Counted from the first letter of the stretch, positions 36,299 to 45,910 are shown. The stretch is 64,000 bases of DNA from ZC4RG20 sp964553875 (GCA_964553875.1 CAZKNH010000001.1:1-64000), one strand, 5' to 3'. Numbers and translations are program-made. The notes: generated by a model from the sequence alone, not told the origin.

Positions 36299-38782
36299 TC
36301 AGAACGCCATGTTGACGGACATCCAGAGGCTTCGGCGCTTGTCCTTGACGTTGTAGTCGTCGATGCAGCTGTAAGCGTCGAGCGTGGCCGTCAGCTCGCA
36401 GGTCTGCGAGATGAAGTTCTTGTCGAGCAGATTGTTGACCCGCGCGTTGACGGTGAGCTTCGGCGTCGCATGCCATGACGCGCCGAGGTGGAGGATCGCG
36501 TAGTCCCGGTAGTACCGATCCTCGCCCGTCAACGTGTCGTAGGCACGGTAGCGGTCGTAGCGTCCCTCGGCCGTCAGCTGCAGGCTGAGCGCGTCGGTCG
36601 CGTCCCAGTCGAGCGTCAGGTTCACCATGTGCTTAGCGGGATTGCCGGCGATCGGGCGTCCCGCGTTCTCGCCGCTCTTCTGCTCGGAGTGCGTTAACGT
36701 GTAGTTTCCGCGGAGGCGCAGGTTGAACGGCAGCCTCGCGCGTCCGGCGAGCTCGACGCCGCGCGTCTCGGCGCGATCGATGTTGATGCTCTGCGTGAAC
36801 GTCGTGTAGCCGAGCGCGGCCCAGCCCGGACCGATGTCGACGCAGTAGTCGACGCCCGCGGGCGCCACCTCGCAGTTGAAGAACTCGCCGCCGCGCGCGA
36901 TCTTGTCCTCGAAGCGGTTCAGGAACGCCGTGACGTTCCAGCCGAACGCGCCGTTGTCGAAGTACGCGGCGATTTCGTAGTTGCGGCTCGTCTCGGGCTT
37001 CAACGTCGGCGTGCCGACGAACGGGCTCACGCCCTGGCCGCCGAAGCCCGTGATGCCCGGGAAGAGCTCGTCCGGGCGCGGCGCCTTGTAGCCGGTGCTG
37101 ATGCCGCCCTTGAGCGTCCAGCGGTCGTTCGCGGTGTAGACCGCGTACGCGCGCGGGCTCGCCTGGCTCCCGAAGACATTGTGATGGTCGTGCCGCAGGC
37201 CGAGCGTCAGCGTGAGGCTCGGCGTCACGTCGAAGTTGTCCTCGACGAAGAGCGCCCACTGACGATGCGTCTGGCGCGTGCCTTCGCGGAAGCCGCCGCC
37301 GTGCATGCCGAATACGCCGTCCTCCATGTCGGTGTCGTTGAGCTGACCGCCGATCGACAGGAAGTGTCTCGAGCCGGCCGCGAGATCGAGCTTCGTATCG
37401 AGGACGAACCCGTCGAGCTCGAGCGTGCGAAGCTTCCGCGGTAGGAAGGCCTCGAGGCGTGCGCGCTCGTCGGCCGTCAGATCGTCGAGCGTGAAGCCGC
37501 CGCCGCTGTTGTTGCAGTAAGGGTCGAGGCCGCGGCGCGCGCAGACGTCGTTCCAGAGCGTCTGGAGCTCCGCGCGCTCCTCGACGGTCAGCGGCAGGGA
37601 GCGGCCGCGGTTATTGCTCATGCTGCGCGTGAGGCTCGTCTCGATCGTGCCGAAGCCGAGATTGCCGCGGTGGGTCAGTGCGAGCTGGTCGCGATCGTAG
37701 CGCTGAGTCTCTCGGTAGCCGACGCGCGGCTGCACGACGCGGCGCGTGATCGTCGGCGGGCTACCGGGCACGCTCGGATCGTAGTCGGGGTTCGGCACGA
37801 CGACGTTGCCGGACCGCCAGAGGCTCTCGATGCCGTCGAGCGTGCCGGTTTGACCTTTGGAGTTGTCGTATTCCTGCCGCGAGACGTCGTACTCGAGCCG
37901 CAGGTCGTGCCGCTCGTTCGGCGCGTAGCTCAACCTCAAGCCTCCGTTCCAGCGCGTGCTCGCGACCTGCTTGCCGCCGCCGCCGAAGCCGAGCGTACGC
38001 TCCCAGACGCTGCCGGGCTCGTTCGGCGGGGAGGGCAAAGGCAGCGGGTCCCATTCCGGTATCGACTCGTCCTGGTCGTAGTAGCTGCCGCGGACCGCAA
38101 TGCCGAGCCGATCGGCGATCAACGGACCCGCGACGTAGAGGTCGGTCGTGCGGTCGTTGCCGAACTGATCGCTCTCCTGCTGAACGGTGAATCCGTGCGT
38201 CACGCCGCCGTGCCAGTGATCGGCGACCTTGCGCGTGATGATGTTGACGACGCCGCCCATCGCGTCCGAGCCGTACAGCGTCGACATCGGTCCTCGTACG
38301 ATCTCGATGCGCTCGATCGAGTCGAGCGGCGGCAGGTACGCGAACTGACCTCCGCCGAAGTTGTTCGGATAGATCGCGCCGACGTTGCTTTGTCTCCTGC
38401 CGTCGATCAGCACGAGCGTGTATTCGCTCGGCATGCCGCGCATGCTGATCGTCGCCATGCCGTTCTTGTCGGTCGATTCGAGGCCGACGTCGAGACCTTC
38501 GACGTCCCGCAGCGCGTCGACGAGGCTCGTGTACGGGCGACGCGCGAGCTCGTCGCGGGAGACGACGCTGATGCTCGCCGGCGCGTCGGCGAGCTTCTGC
38601 TCGAGGCGCGCGGCGGTCACGACGAGCTCCTCGATCGGCTGGGAAGATGAAGCGGGCTTGGGGTCGTCAAGGCTCGGGTGGGTCTCGGCACGGATCACGG
38701 CCGGGATGACCGCGGCCGGGATGACGGCGGCGGCCGTCAGAAGCAGCGTTCCTCGCATTGCTGTTCGATTGCATCCGTGCAT
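36299..38782 (-). CDS. TonB-dependent outer-membrane receptor
   Basis: An 827-residue TonB receptor: signal peptide (residues about 1-36), TonB box area (EELVVTAARLEQ), plug domain (RGMPSEYTLVLIDGRR, IERIEIVRGPMSTLYGSDAMGGVVNIIT) and a barrel ending in WMSVNMAF. It looks most like FepA/CirA iron-siderophore receptors. Upstream in-frame starts lie inside or before the Fur-like box, so the ATG at 38782 (or 38758) is preferred. Iron repression is therefore likely. Confidence 0.88.
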   Translation of the reverse strand: MHGCNRTAMRGTLLLTAAAVIPAAVIPAVIRAETHPSLDDPKPASSSQPIEELVVTAARLEQKLADAPASISVVSRDELARRPYTSLVDALRDVEGLDVGLESTDKNGMATISMRGMPSEYTLVLIDGRRQSNVGAIYPNNFGGGQFAYLPPLDSIERIEIVRGPMSTLYGSDAMGGVVNIITRKVADHWHGGVTHGFTVQQESDQFGNDRTTDLYVAGPLIADRLGIAVRGSYYDQDESIPEWDPLPLPSPPNEPGSVWERTLGFGGGGKQVASTRWNGGLRLSYAPNERHDLRLEYDVSRQEYDNSKGQTGTLDGIESLWRSGNVVVPNPDYDPSVPGSPPTITRRVVQPRVGYRETQRYDRDQLALTHRGNLGFGTIETSLTRSMSNNRGRSLPLTVEERAELQTLWNDVCARRGLDPYCNNSGGGFTLDDLTADERARLEAFLPRKLRTLELDGFVLDTKLDLAAGSRHFLSIGGQLNDTDMEDGVFGMHGGGFREGTRQTHRQWALFVEDNFDVTPSLTLTLGLRHDHHNVFGSQASPRAYAVYTANDRWTLKGGISTGYKAPRPDELFPGITGFGGQGVSPFVGTPTLKPETSRNYEIAAYFDNGAFGWNVTAFLNRFEDKIARGGEFFNCEVAPAGVDYCVDIGPGWAALGYTTFTQSINIDRAETRGVELAGRARLPFNLRLRGNYTLTHSEQKSGENAGRPIAGNPAKHMVNLTLDWDATDALSLQLTAEGRYDRYRAYDTLTGEDRYYRDYAILHLGASWHATPKLTVNARVNNLLDKNFISQTCELTATLDAYSCIDDYNVKDKRRSLWMSVNMAF

Positions 38783-38806
38783 CGGAGTGATGCGACGCAG
38801 ATGGTA

Positions 38807-38825
38807 AACGAGAACGATTCGCATT
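38807..38825 (-). promoter_or_regulatory. Fur-box-like site before the TonB receptor
   Basis: Minus strand AATGCGAATCGTTCTCGTT. A 16-base alignment to GATAATGATTATCATT gives 12 matches. It lies 25 bases upstream of the receptor ATG at 38782. Confidence 0.55.
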
Positions 38826-38995
38826 AACAATACGGGATTCCGAAGGTCCGGACCGGAACGGCGGGAGCACTGCCGGCCGGGCTGGGGGTAGCCGCCCCGA
38901 CCCGTCGGCCCGGAACTCCGTCGAAACGCCGAAGTCGAGCGTTGAAAGCCCTGCTTTCGTGACGCGACGGACGCCGACGGCGTCGAGGAGGTCAC

Positions 38996-39520
38996 ATGAA
39001 GTCGCGTGTTGTGATGACGGCCGCGTCCCTCGGGGCGGCGGTGCTGCTGCCGACTATGGGTGGGACGCAGACGATCGGCGGCGTCGCGCCGGACCCTGTC
39101 GATCGAGAATCGGCGACGGCAAGTGCGCGGGGCGCTGGTATCGCCATCGGCGTCGGCGTCGGCGGCACGGAGTTCGGCAGCGTCCTCACGACGTCCGGCC
39201 TCGTGCTCGACGTTCCGATACTCGGCTTCGGCGAGACGACGATCGTCATTCGCAGCGGGTCGATGGTGGCAGGGCCGAGCACCGGCTCGACCTCGACCCT
39301 TACCGCGCCTTCGAGTCTTCTTGGTCCGCTCGATCTCGGCACGAATCCGCCATTCACGAGCTTCGGCCGTTTCCTTCCCGGCGTCGGTGCGAATGCAAGC
39401 GGGACGCGCCCGGCGCCGAGGCTCAGAACGCCGAGTGCTGCGCCGTCGGCGGCGACGTCTTCTGGCGGTGTCGTCTGGGACTCGTTCTGCGATCCGCGGG
39501 ACTTCACGTGCGATCAGTGA
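38996..39520 (+). CDS. small secreted hypothetical protein
   Basis: A 174-residue protein I do not recognise. It has a signal peptide (residues about 1-24), then low-complexity Gly/Thr/Ser/Pro-rich sequence with repeated hydrophobic VxxG strands (IAIGVGVGGTEFGS) and a C-terminal Cys pair (FCDPRDFTCDQ). GAGGAGG precedes the ATG at good distance, so it is likely real. The gene is divergent to the TonB receptor and convergent with the FMN enzyme. Confidence 0.6.
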   Translation: MKSRVVMTAASLGAAVLLPTMGGTQTIGGVAPDPVDRESATASARGAGIAIGVGVGGTEFGSVLTTSGLVLDVPILGFGETTIVIRSGSMVAGPSTGSTSTLTAPSSLLGPLDLGTNPPFTSFGRFLPGVGANASGTRPAPRLRTPSAAPSAATSSGGVVWDSFCDPRDFTCDQ

Positions 39521-39544
39521 AGCCCATGGGCGGCGACGTGCGGC

Positions 39545-40750
39545 TCAGCCCGAGACGACGATCGAGCTGGGCGTGATCTCCGCGAGGCTCGCCGTGCCCA
39601 TCTGCGTCATCACGATCTCGAGCTCTCGGCTCAGGATCTCGATCACGCGCTCGACACCCGCTTGACCGAACGCGCCGAGCCCCCACAAGTACGGCCGGCC
39701 GATGCAGATCGCGTCCGCGCCGATCGCTAACGCCTTGAAGATGTCCGTGCCGCGTCGAAAGCCGCTGTCGACCAGAACCGGCACGCGGCCCTGAACGGCC
39801 GGCACGACTTCCTGCAGCGACTCGATGCTCGAGACGCCGCTTGCCTCGGCACGTCCGCCGTGATTCGAGACGATGATTCCGTCGACGCCGCGCTCGAGCG
39901 CGATCAGCGCATCGTCGGCCGTCACGATGCCCTTGACGAGCACCTTCATCGACGTCGCGTCCTTCAGCCGATCGACATAGTCCCAAGTGAGGCCGGCAAC
40001 GCTCATTCGCAGTTTCGACATGTCCACGCCGGCGAACATAGCCTTCGTGCTCCATGCATCGCCGGTATGGCAGCTCACGCATTCGGGGTTCGAGTCGCGG
40101 CGGAGCCGTGCGCTTTCCTCCATGTTGCGGGCCGGAATGTCGACCGTCAGCGTGAGCGCGGTGCAGCCCGCATCCTCGGCGCGCCGGATCATCGCTCGGG
40201 TGACGTTCCAGTCCGAAGTGGGATAGAGCTGAAACCAGATCGGCGCGCCCCGCGCACTGGTGACGTCCTCGACCGAGCGGTTCGTCACCGTCGACAGGAT
40301 CTGCAGCGTGTTCTTCGCGCGGGCCGCTCGCGCCACGGCGACTTCGCCTTCGGGATGGAACGTCTGTTGCGCACCGCAAGGCGCAAAGAAGATCGGCACG
40401 GCGTAGCGCTCGCCGAAGAGCTCGATCGACGTGTCGATCGTCGAGACGCCGGTCAGCCGGCGCGGGCGGAGCCCCATCTTCCGAAAGCCCTCGCGGTTCA
40501 CGTCGAGCATCGCGGAATCGTCCGCGCCGTAGGCCAAGTACGTGTAGTGGCCGATCGGCATGTGGCGCTTCACGTACGCCTCGAAGTCGAACACATTGAC
40601 GGCGTGTGCGGCGTCCTCGATCAAGCCCTCGGCTTGCGCAAGCGAGTCGCTGACGCGCAAGCCGAGCGCGACACCGTACGCGAGCGGGCTCGCGGCCAGA
40701 AAGCGCAGCAGTGCACGGCGCGACTGCAGCGACGTCATCGGCTCCGGCAT
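39545..40750 (-). CDS. Tat-exported FMN-dependent alpha-hydroxy-acid oxidase/dehydrogenase
   Basis: A 401-residue flavoenzyme of the lactate/glycolate oxidase family. The catalytic His is H297 in SNHGGR, with R300 and the FMN-binding LVKG, DSGFRRGTDI and GRPYLWGLGAFG segments. It carries a twin-arginine signal (QSRRALLRFLAASPLAYG) and, in the loop after the fifth strand, a CXXCH motif (C224-H228) that could bind c-type heme for electron transfer. The substrate is unknown. Confidence 0.82.
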   Translation of the reverse strand: MPEPMTSLQSRRALLRFLAASPLAYGVALGLRVSDSLAQAEGLIEDAAHAVNVFDFEAYVKRHMPIGHYTYLAYGADDSAMLDVNREGFRKMGLRPRRLTGVSTIDTSIELFGERYAVPIFFAPCGAQQTFHPEGEVAVARAARAKNTLQILSTVTNRSVEDVTSARGAPIWFQLYPTSDWNVTRAMIRRAEDAGCTALTLTVDIPARNMEESARLRRDSNPECVSCHTGDAWSTKAMFAGVDMSKLRMSVAGLTWDYVDRLKDATSMKVLVKGIVTADDALIALERGVDGIIVSNHGGRAEASGVSSIESLQEVVPAVQGRVPVLVDSGFRRGTDIFKALAIGADAICIGRPYLWGLGAFGQAGVERVIEILSRELEIVMTQMGTASLAEITPSSIVVSG

Positions 40751-40989
40751 GAATCCCCCTTTGGTGCCCGGCGAACGCAGGCTAGTGTATGTGGACGCCG
40801 AGCGTCGGGCATCTCCTGCTACGCCGATTGCGTCGGCGATCGACCATTTGCGCCGAAACGCGTCGCCCTCTCGCCGAATAATGTTCAGCGCGGTGTGGAG
40901 ATCAGCCCTGGATGGGCGCCGTCACGATTGAGCGCAAACCTCCCGACGTCTGCGAGGAAGCGTCGCGAAAAGGTCGTATGGAAGCGTCG

Positions 40990-41380
40990 TATGATGCTTC
41001 CGCGGAAGCGTCGCTCGACGCCTCAGCGGAAGCGTCACTGAACGCCTCCGCAGAAGCGTNNNNNNNNNNNNNNNNNNNNNNNNNNNNNNNNNNNNNNNNN
41101 NNNNNNNNNNNNNNNNNNNNNNNNNNNNNNNNNNNNNNNNNNNNNNNNNNNNNNNNNNNTCGCTCGACGCCTCAGCGGAAGCGTCACTGAACGCCTCCGC
41201 AGAAGCGTCCCTCAACACCTCCGCGGAAGCGCCACTCGACACCTCCGCCGAAACGTCGCGCGCTACCTCGACGTCCGTCGACGACGTTGCGGAAGTGTCA
41301 CTCGGCTGCGCTTCCGCGGAAACGTCGCCGAACGCTTCCGCGGAAGCGTCGCTTAGCGCCTCTGCCACTGCCTCCGCGGA
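40990..41380. repeat. 24-bp coding minisatellite
   Basis: Degenerate 24-bp units such as GCCTCAGCGGAAGCGTCACT+GAAC, coding eight-residue DASAEASS-like repeats on the minus strand. Copies near 41200-41380 are more diverged. The 100-N gap lies inside the array, so copy number is uncertain. Confidence 0.8.
41060..41159. other. assembly gap (100 N) inside the minisatellite
   Basis: 100 N with an identical 49-bp sequence on each side (41011-41059 and 41160-41208), either an unmerged overlap or true extra repeat units. Confidence 0.95.
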
Positions 41381-42019
41381 GGGCCGATTCGTCGACGTGC
41401 ACCATGACCTGGTAGTGATTCGAAACACGTGGCGCGTCCCCCTGCTGACCGCCGAGGTACTCCTTCGCCAGCGTGACCAACGCATCCGCCCGCCGCGCGG
41501 ACCAGCTCTCATCGGCCTCCTCGGGACCGGCCTTCGAAGGGATCGCCGCTTCGAGCGCCCGATCGAGGGCCTTGTCGACGGCCTTCTGCGAATGCGCGGC
41601 CGATCGACGGCAGCGTCTTCAGCGCATGTGCGACCCGCACCTTCTCGCGCGCTGCGCTCAGCGAGATGTCGCAGCGATAGTGCAGCCACTCGGCGCAGCT
41701 ATCGAATCCCCATCCGAGCCAGCCTGCACGTTCGTCGAAGCGGCGGATGAGGACGAGCAGATCGTAGGTGGCGGCGTTGATGCGGGCAGCGAGCGTGACG
41801 ATCGCTCGATCGAGCTCGTCGATCGACGCATCAGGGCTATAGGCCGTAGCTGCGGCGGACGCGGTGGTCATGGGGCACCCAACGCGACGGTGGCTGACTG
41901 GAATTTTACCCAGTCACGAGCCGGCTGAACGAACTGAAAAACTGCGCGAAAGCGCCAGAAAAAAGCTTAAGAGAAGGAGACGGACGGTCACCAACGTGCC
42001 GCGTCGCTCCGCGTGCTGC

Positions 42020-42421
42020 TCAACCCTCCGCGCGCAGCTGCTCGATCGCCGTCTCCCAGTTGCGGCCGTCGAACGGCACGATCGTCAGCTTCGCCAGATC
42101 CGCGCCCTCGACGCAACGCACGTTGACGTCGAAGCCATCGGGATGCGACCGCGCGACGTAGAACGGCGCCGCGCCGCAGACCGAGCAGAAATGATGCCGG
42201 GCGCGGCCTGTGTTGAACGTATACGTCGCGAGCGCGTCGTCCGCGACCGTGATCCGCGCAAGGTCTCGCGGCACGAACCAGTGGAGATACCCCTTCCTCG
42301 TGCAGATCGAGCAGTTGCAGTCGTAGACCTTGTCGGGCAGCGGCGCGAACACGTCGATGCGGACCCTGCCGCAGTGACAGCTCGCGGTGTGCAAAGGCTC
42401 GCGGCGATCGTCGTCGTTCAT
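42020..42421 (-). CDS. GFA/CENP-V family zinc protein
   Basis: A 133-residue GFA-fold protein. Zinc ligands are the Cys in ASCHCGRVR, YDCNCSICTRKG and HHFCSVCGAA. Related proteins bind glutathione-type thiols or methylated substrates, though many have no known activity. No signal peptide is seen. It is alone on its strand, and nothing nearby points to formaldehyde metabolism. Confidence 0.85.
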   Translation of the reverse strand: MNDDDRREPLHTASCHCGRVRIDVFAPLPDKVYDCNCSICTRKGYLHWFVPRDLARITVADDALATYTFNTGRARHHFCSVCGAAPFYVARSHPDGFDVNVRCVEGADLAKLTIVPFDGRNWETAIEQLRAEG

Positions 42422-42557
42422 CGCTCGTATGATGCCCTCGAGCGTCGAGTCGCCGCAATTACGCGGGCGGGCCGAGCCGGCCGCCGGGCCGCGAGCGGGC
42501 CGACGACCCGCCCGCGTCCCAGCGCTCCGACCTTCGACCCGCCCGCGCCCGCGGCAC

Positions 42558-43766
42558 TCAGTACTTCGGCCCGGACTCGTCGTACGTCAGCCCCTTCGAC
42601 GCCGCCTGCGTGCGCACCGCGTCGTAGATCAGCCTGTCCAGGGAGTCGTCCGCGCCGTCCATCTCCTCGAGCCGCTCGGCGATGAACGCATCGCGCTGCG
42701 CCGCAAGCTCCCGGATCTGACGCTGCAGCGCTTCGCGCCTTGCCGCCGTCTCGTCGACGAGCCGTCGCCGCTCGGCAGGCGGCAGCTCCGCGAGCGCCGG
42801 CGGAAGCTCCGCCGGAGACAGCGTCTCGAGCTCGACGCTCCCGCTCACGACGTCATGCACGAGGTCCTGGCCGCCGATGAAGTTCGCCGCGCCGCTCGTC
42901 GATGCGTTGAATACGCCGCGCCGCGCCTGCGCCGCGCTCGAAGCGAGCTCGTGGAGCTTCGCCGTCGCCGCGAGCTTCTGCTCCATCGCCGAACGCTCCG
43001 CGGCGGTGCCGTAGTAGAGCCGCGTCGCATCGAGCTCGGCCGCGAGCTCGGCGATGCGCTGATCGTACGGCGTCTCGATCACGAGCGCGCTGCCCGCCTG
43101 CTCGACCTGGAAGTAGCGGCCTTTGCCGAGCGCCGCGATCCGCTGCCAATGCGGCGCCGTCTCGGTGAGGTTGCCGCACTGGATCGTGTTGATGACGATG
43201 CCTTTTGCAACAGCTGCGGCGACGATCTCGGGGTACTTCTGATCATCCTGGTAGTCCATGTGCGGCGGCGCGTCGCCGACGAGAAATATGACCTTGTAGC
43301 TTCCGGGATCGTCACTCCACGACATCGCATGCACGGCGTCGTAAAGCGCCTGGTTGACGCTCTCGGGCGTGTCGCCGCCGCCTTCCGCTGCGAACTCCAT
43401 CAATGTCGCGTACATCGAATCGAGATCCGTGCTGAGGTCGACGACACGCGTGACATAGGCGTCGCCGCGATCGCGATACGCGACGAGGCCCATGCTGATC
43501 TCGGGCGCCGGCGTTGCCTGCGCCATAGATGCCGCGATCGACCAGATCTTCTCCTTCGCGGCGTTGATGAGCCCTGCCATGCTGCCCGTCGTGTCGAGCA
43601 CGAAGACGACCTCGACCTTGGCCTTGCCGAGCGTCTGGACCAGCGGCTGAACGTACGGCGGCTGTGCGGTCGGCGGCACCGCGGCGTTACCGCGAAAGGC
43701 GGGGGAGAAAAGGATCGTGCCGACGGTAGCGGCCAAGAGTCCGATGCCGAGAATTTGCGCTTTCAT
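42558..43766 (-). CDS. secreted von Willebrand factor A protein
   Basis: A 402-residue exported protein with an N-terminal hydrophobic signal (residues 1-28) and a VWA domain whose MIDAS motif is DTTGS (58-62), followed by the second acidic ligand in AEGGGDTPES and a KVIFLVGDAPPHMD strand. The C-terminal part is a charged coiled coil (TAAERSAMEQKLAATAKLHE and later). VWA domains bind protein partners through a metal ion. It is near, but not fused with, the PspA-like gene. Confidence 0.85.
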   Translation of the reverse strand: MKAQILGIGLLAATVGTILFSPAFRGNAAVPPTAQPPYVQPLVQTLGKAKVEVVFVLDTTGSMAGLINAAKEKIWSIAASMAQATPAPEISMGLVAYRDRGDAYVTRVVDLSTDLDSMYATLMEFAAEGGGDTPESVNQALYDAVHAMSWSDDPGSYKVIFLVGDAPPHMDYQDDQKYPEIVAAAVAKGIVINTIQCGNLTETAPHWQRIAALGKGRYFQVEQAGSALVIETPYDQRIAELAAELDATRLYYGTAAERSAMEQKLAATAKLHELASSAAQARRGVFNASTSGAANFIGGQDLVHDVVSGSVELETLSPAELPPALAELPPAERRRLVDETAARREALQRQIRELAAQRDAFIAERLEEMDGADDSLDRLIYDAVRTQAASKGLTYDESGPKY

Positions 43767-43809
43767 AATGTGCTCCGCTTGAGTCGTGAGTCGTTGATGA
43801 ATGAACGCG

Positions 43810-44382
43810 TCATCGCGTCTCTGCGAGCCGGCGCAGCGCCGCTTCCGCCGCGCGCCGTGCGCGCTCGAAGTCGTCGCCGCCGCGCGCGTTACGGGGGACG
43901 CGTCTGCCGAGCGTCTCCGGTAGCCACACGTGGAACGCCTGCACGAGGAAGAAACACCAGAACGCGAGCCACGCGCTGCCGGTGCGCGCCGCGGCCCAGA
44001 CGGCGAACGCCGTAGCGAGCGCGGTCAATGCGAGGTCGGCGAGCGCGGACAGCATGCTCGAGTAGCGGTAGAGCGCGCGGACGATGGAGATCAGCGCGAC
44101 GTAAAGCAGCACGTACACGCCGAGCGGCGGATGCGTGATCCAGGCCGCAATCGCGACGCCCGCCGAGGCGGCCGCCGTCGTCATCCTGCCCGTGCGCTCC
44201 GCGCTGTCCGCGAGGACGTAGAGCACGTACGCGAGGCCGAGCACGGCGATGACGATACGAAGCGCCGCGGAAGCACCGACCAGCGCTGGCAGCGCGGCGA
44301 GGAGCGCGGCACCGCCGAGGCTCAACCCCAGCGCGACGCCGATGCCGCGGAGCAGCGTAGGTTTGCGGGTCGTGCGGCTCAT
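43810..44382 (-). CDS. multi-pass membrane protein next to PspA-like gene
   Basis: A 190-residue membrane protein with about five hydrophobic segments and a basic C-terminus. No family is recognised. The ATG at 44382 overlaps the stop of the PspA-like gene by 4 bases (ATGA), so the two are translationally coupled and probably act together at the inner membrane. The long open frame upstream is a shadow. Confidence 0.7.
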   Translation of the reverse strand: MSRTTRKPTLLRGIGVALGLSLGGAALLAALPALVGASAALRIVIAVLGLAYVLYVLADSAERTGRMTTAAASAGVAIAAWITHPPLGVYVLLYVALISIVRALYRYSSMLSALADLALTALATAFAVWAAARTGSAWLAFWCFFLVQAFHVWLPETLGRRVPRNARGGDDFERARRAAEAALRRLAETR

Positions 44383-44921
44383 CGCTGCTGCCTCCGCTGC
44401 CGCTCGCGCAGGAACGCGACCTCGACCTCGTCGTCGCCGACCGTGAATCGCGCCGCGCCCGGATCGTCGCCGAGGCCGCTCGCGCTCGGCCGCGTGCGTT
44501 CCGTCAGGAGCTCGGCCTTCTGACGCATCACATCGAGCTGCTCGCGCTGCTCCGCGATCGTCGTCCGCTCCCCGACGATCGACCTGTCGAGCGCTTCGAG
44601 CCGCTCGGCGAGATGCTGCATCACGCGCTCGGCTTCGAGCTTGCGGCGGACGAGCCTGCGCGCGAGCGCTTCGTTGCCTGCGGCGAAGCAGACATCGAGC
44701 TCGCCGTCGAGGTCGCGAAGCGACGCCTCGATCTTCGCGCGGCGCGTCGTCACGGCTTCGCGCTCGGCCTCGAGCGCTTGCAGTCGTCGATCGCCCTCCG
44801 CGATTGCATCCTCCATCTCGCGGATCGCCTGACGCAGCAGCGCCTCGGGCTCTTCGATGCGGTCGAGGACGGCGTGCAGGTCCGCCGTCAGGAGCCGCGC
44901 CATTCGATGAATCAGCGCCAT
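44379..44921 (-). CDS. PspA/IM30-like coiled-coil protein
   Basis: A 180-residue PspA/IM30-type protein with an amphipathic start (MALIHRMARLLTADLHAVLDRIEEPEALLRQ) and long charged coiled coil (REMEDAIAEGDRRLQALEAEREAV). Such proteins bind and stabilise the inner membrane, and form rods or sheets. It is shorter than classic PspA (about 220 residues) and lacks its full C-terminal helices. It is coupled to the membrane-protein gene and divergent to the two-component system. Confidence 0.8.
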   Translation of the reverse strand: MALIHRMARLLTADLHAVLDRIEEPEALLRQAIREMEDAIAEGDRRLQALEAEREAVTTRRAKIEASLRDLDGELDVCFAAGNEALARRLVRRKLEAERVMQHLAERLEALDRSIVGERTTIAEQREQLDVMRQKAELLTERTRPSASGLGDDPGAARFTVGDDEVEVAFLRERQRRQQR

Positions 44922-45112
44922 GTTCGACCTCCTTACTGCGCTTCCGGGAAAGGACCGTTTCCGATTCGAACGACTCGGGGATCGCTGTCCGACGCGATTT
45001 TTCCGACGGCGCGCACGGCGGATAAGACACGAAAATGCAAAAGTTACGGGCCGCGATTTACAAAGGATTTACACGCGGCCTCGGGTCACGGTGCTAGGAT
45101 CTTCGGCGTCCG

Positions 45113-45910
45113 ATGGAGAAGAGAGCCCGCATACTCGTCGTCGAGGACGAGGCCGCGATTCGCGAGGGCCTCACGGACGTGCTGGTCTTCCACGGCTTCG
45201 ACGTCGATGCCGTCGCGGACGGCCGCGAAGGGCTCGCGAAGGCGCTGACCGGCCGCTACGACCTGATCCTGCTCGACGTGATGCTGCCCGGCCGCGACGG
45301 CTTCTCGATCTGCAACGAGGTTCGCAAGTCCGATCGCGACCAGCCGATCATCATGTTGACGGCCAAGACGAGCGACGCCGACATCGTGAACGGCCTCGCG
45401 CTCGGCGCGGACGACTATGTCGCGAAGCCGTTCTCGATCGCGCAGCTCGTGCTGCGAATCAAGGCGGTGCTGCGCCGCGCGCGCCCGGCGCTCGACGCCG
45501 AGACGCACTTCAGGCTCGATGGCGACGTCGAGATCGATACGCGCAACCTCTGCGGGCGACGCGGCGCCGAGCGTCTCGCGTTCACGCGACGCGAGATCGA
45601 GATCCTCAAGTATCTGCACGCGAACGCGGCAAGGGCCGTGTCTCGGGAAGAGCTCCTGACGCGTGTCTGGGGCTACGATCGGGGCGTCGGCATCGAGACC
45701 CGCACCGTCGATATTCACGTCGCGAAGCTGCGGCGCAAGATCGAGGCCGATCCGAAATCCCCGCGCAATCTCGTCACCGTGCGCGGCGCAGGCTACAGAC
45801 TGATCACGGGCGGCGCGGACGGGGCGGCCGGAACGCGCGGAGGCGCGCCGGCGCGCGACGGCGAGAGGCAGCCCGGCGCGACTGCAGCGGGCACGGACGA
45901 TGGCTACTAG
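45113..45910 (+). CDS. OmpR-family response regulator
   Basis: A 265-residue regulator: receiver domain with D55 in LILLDVML and the conserved KPF Lys region, followed by a winged-helix OmpR/PhoB DNA-binding domain (about 130-225; LAFTRREIEILKYLHANAARAV and TVDIHVAKLRRKIE). The C-terminus is a short unstructured tail. Its last 11 bases overlap the histidine kinase start. The target is unknown, possibly the divergent PspA-like operon. Confidence 0.9.
   Translation: MEKRARILVVEDEAAIREGLTDVLVFHGFDVDAVADGREGLAKALTGRYDLILLDVMLPGRDGFSICNEVRKSDRDQPIIMLTAKTSDADIVNGLALGADDYVAKPFSIAQLVLRIKAVLRRARPALDAETHFRLDGDVEIDTRNLCGRRGAERLAFTRREIEILKYLHANAARAVSREELLTRVWGYDRGVGIETRTVDIHVAKLRRKIEADPKSPRNLVTVRGAGYRLITGGADGAAGTRGGAPARDGERQPGATAAGTDDGY

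Larger units (their letters stand above)
40902..41871 (-). pseudogene. decayed DUF222 (13E12-type) gene with repeat expansion
   Basis: The N-terminal DUF222 part reads from 41871 (DELDRAIVTLAARINAATYD, FAEG), then the frame shifts: an ADALVTLAKEYLGG segment and VHVDESALRG lie in a second frame, and the repeats (DASAEASS units) in a third. The usual C-terminal HNH nuclease part is absent; the reading frame of the repeats ends at 40902-40904. A 100-N gap lies inside the repeats. It is best read as a broken gene; assembly error could also contribute. Confidence 0.7.

Noticed and set aside
40990..41380. CRISPR-like repeats
   Set aside because: Units are adjacent 24-bp coding repeats without spacers, so this is a minisatellite.
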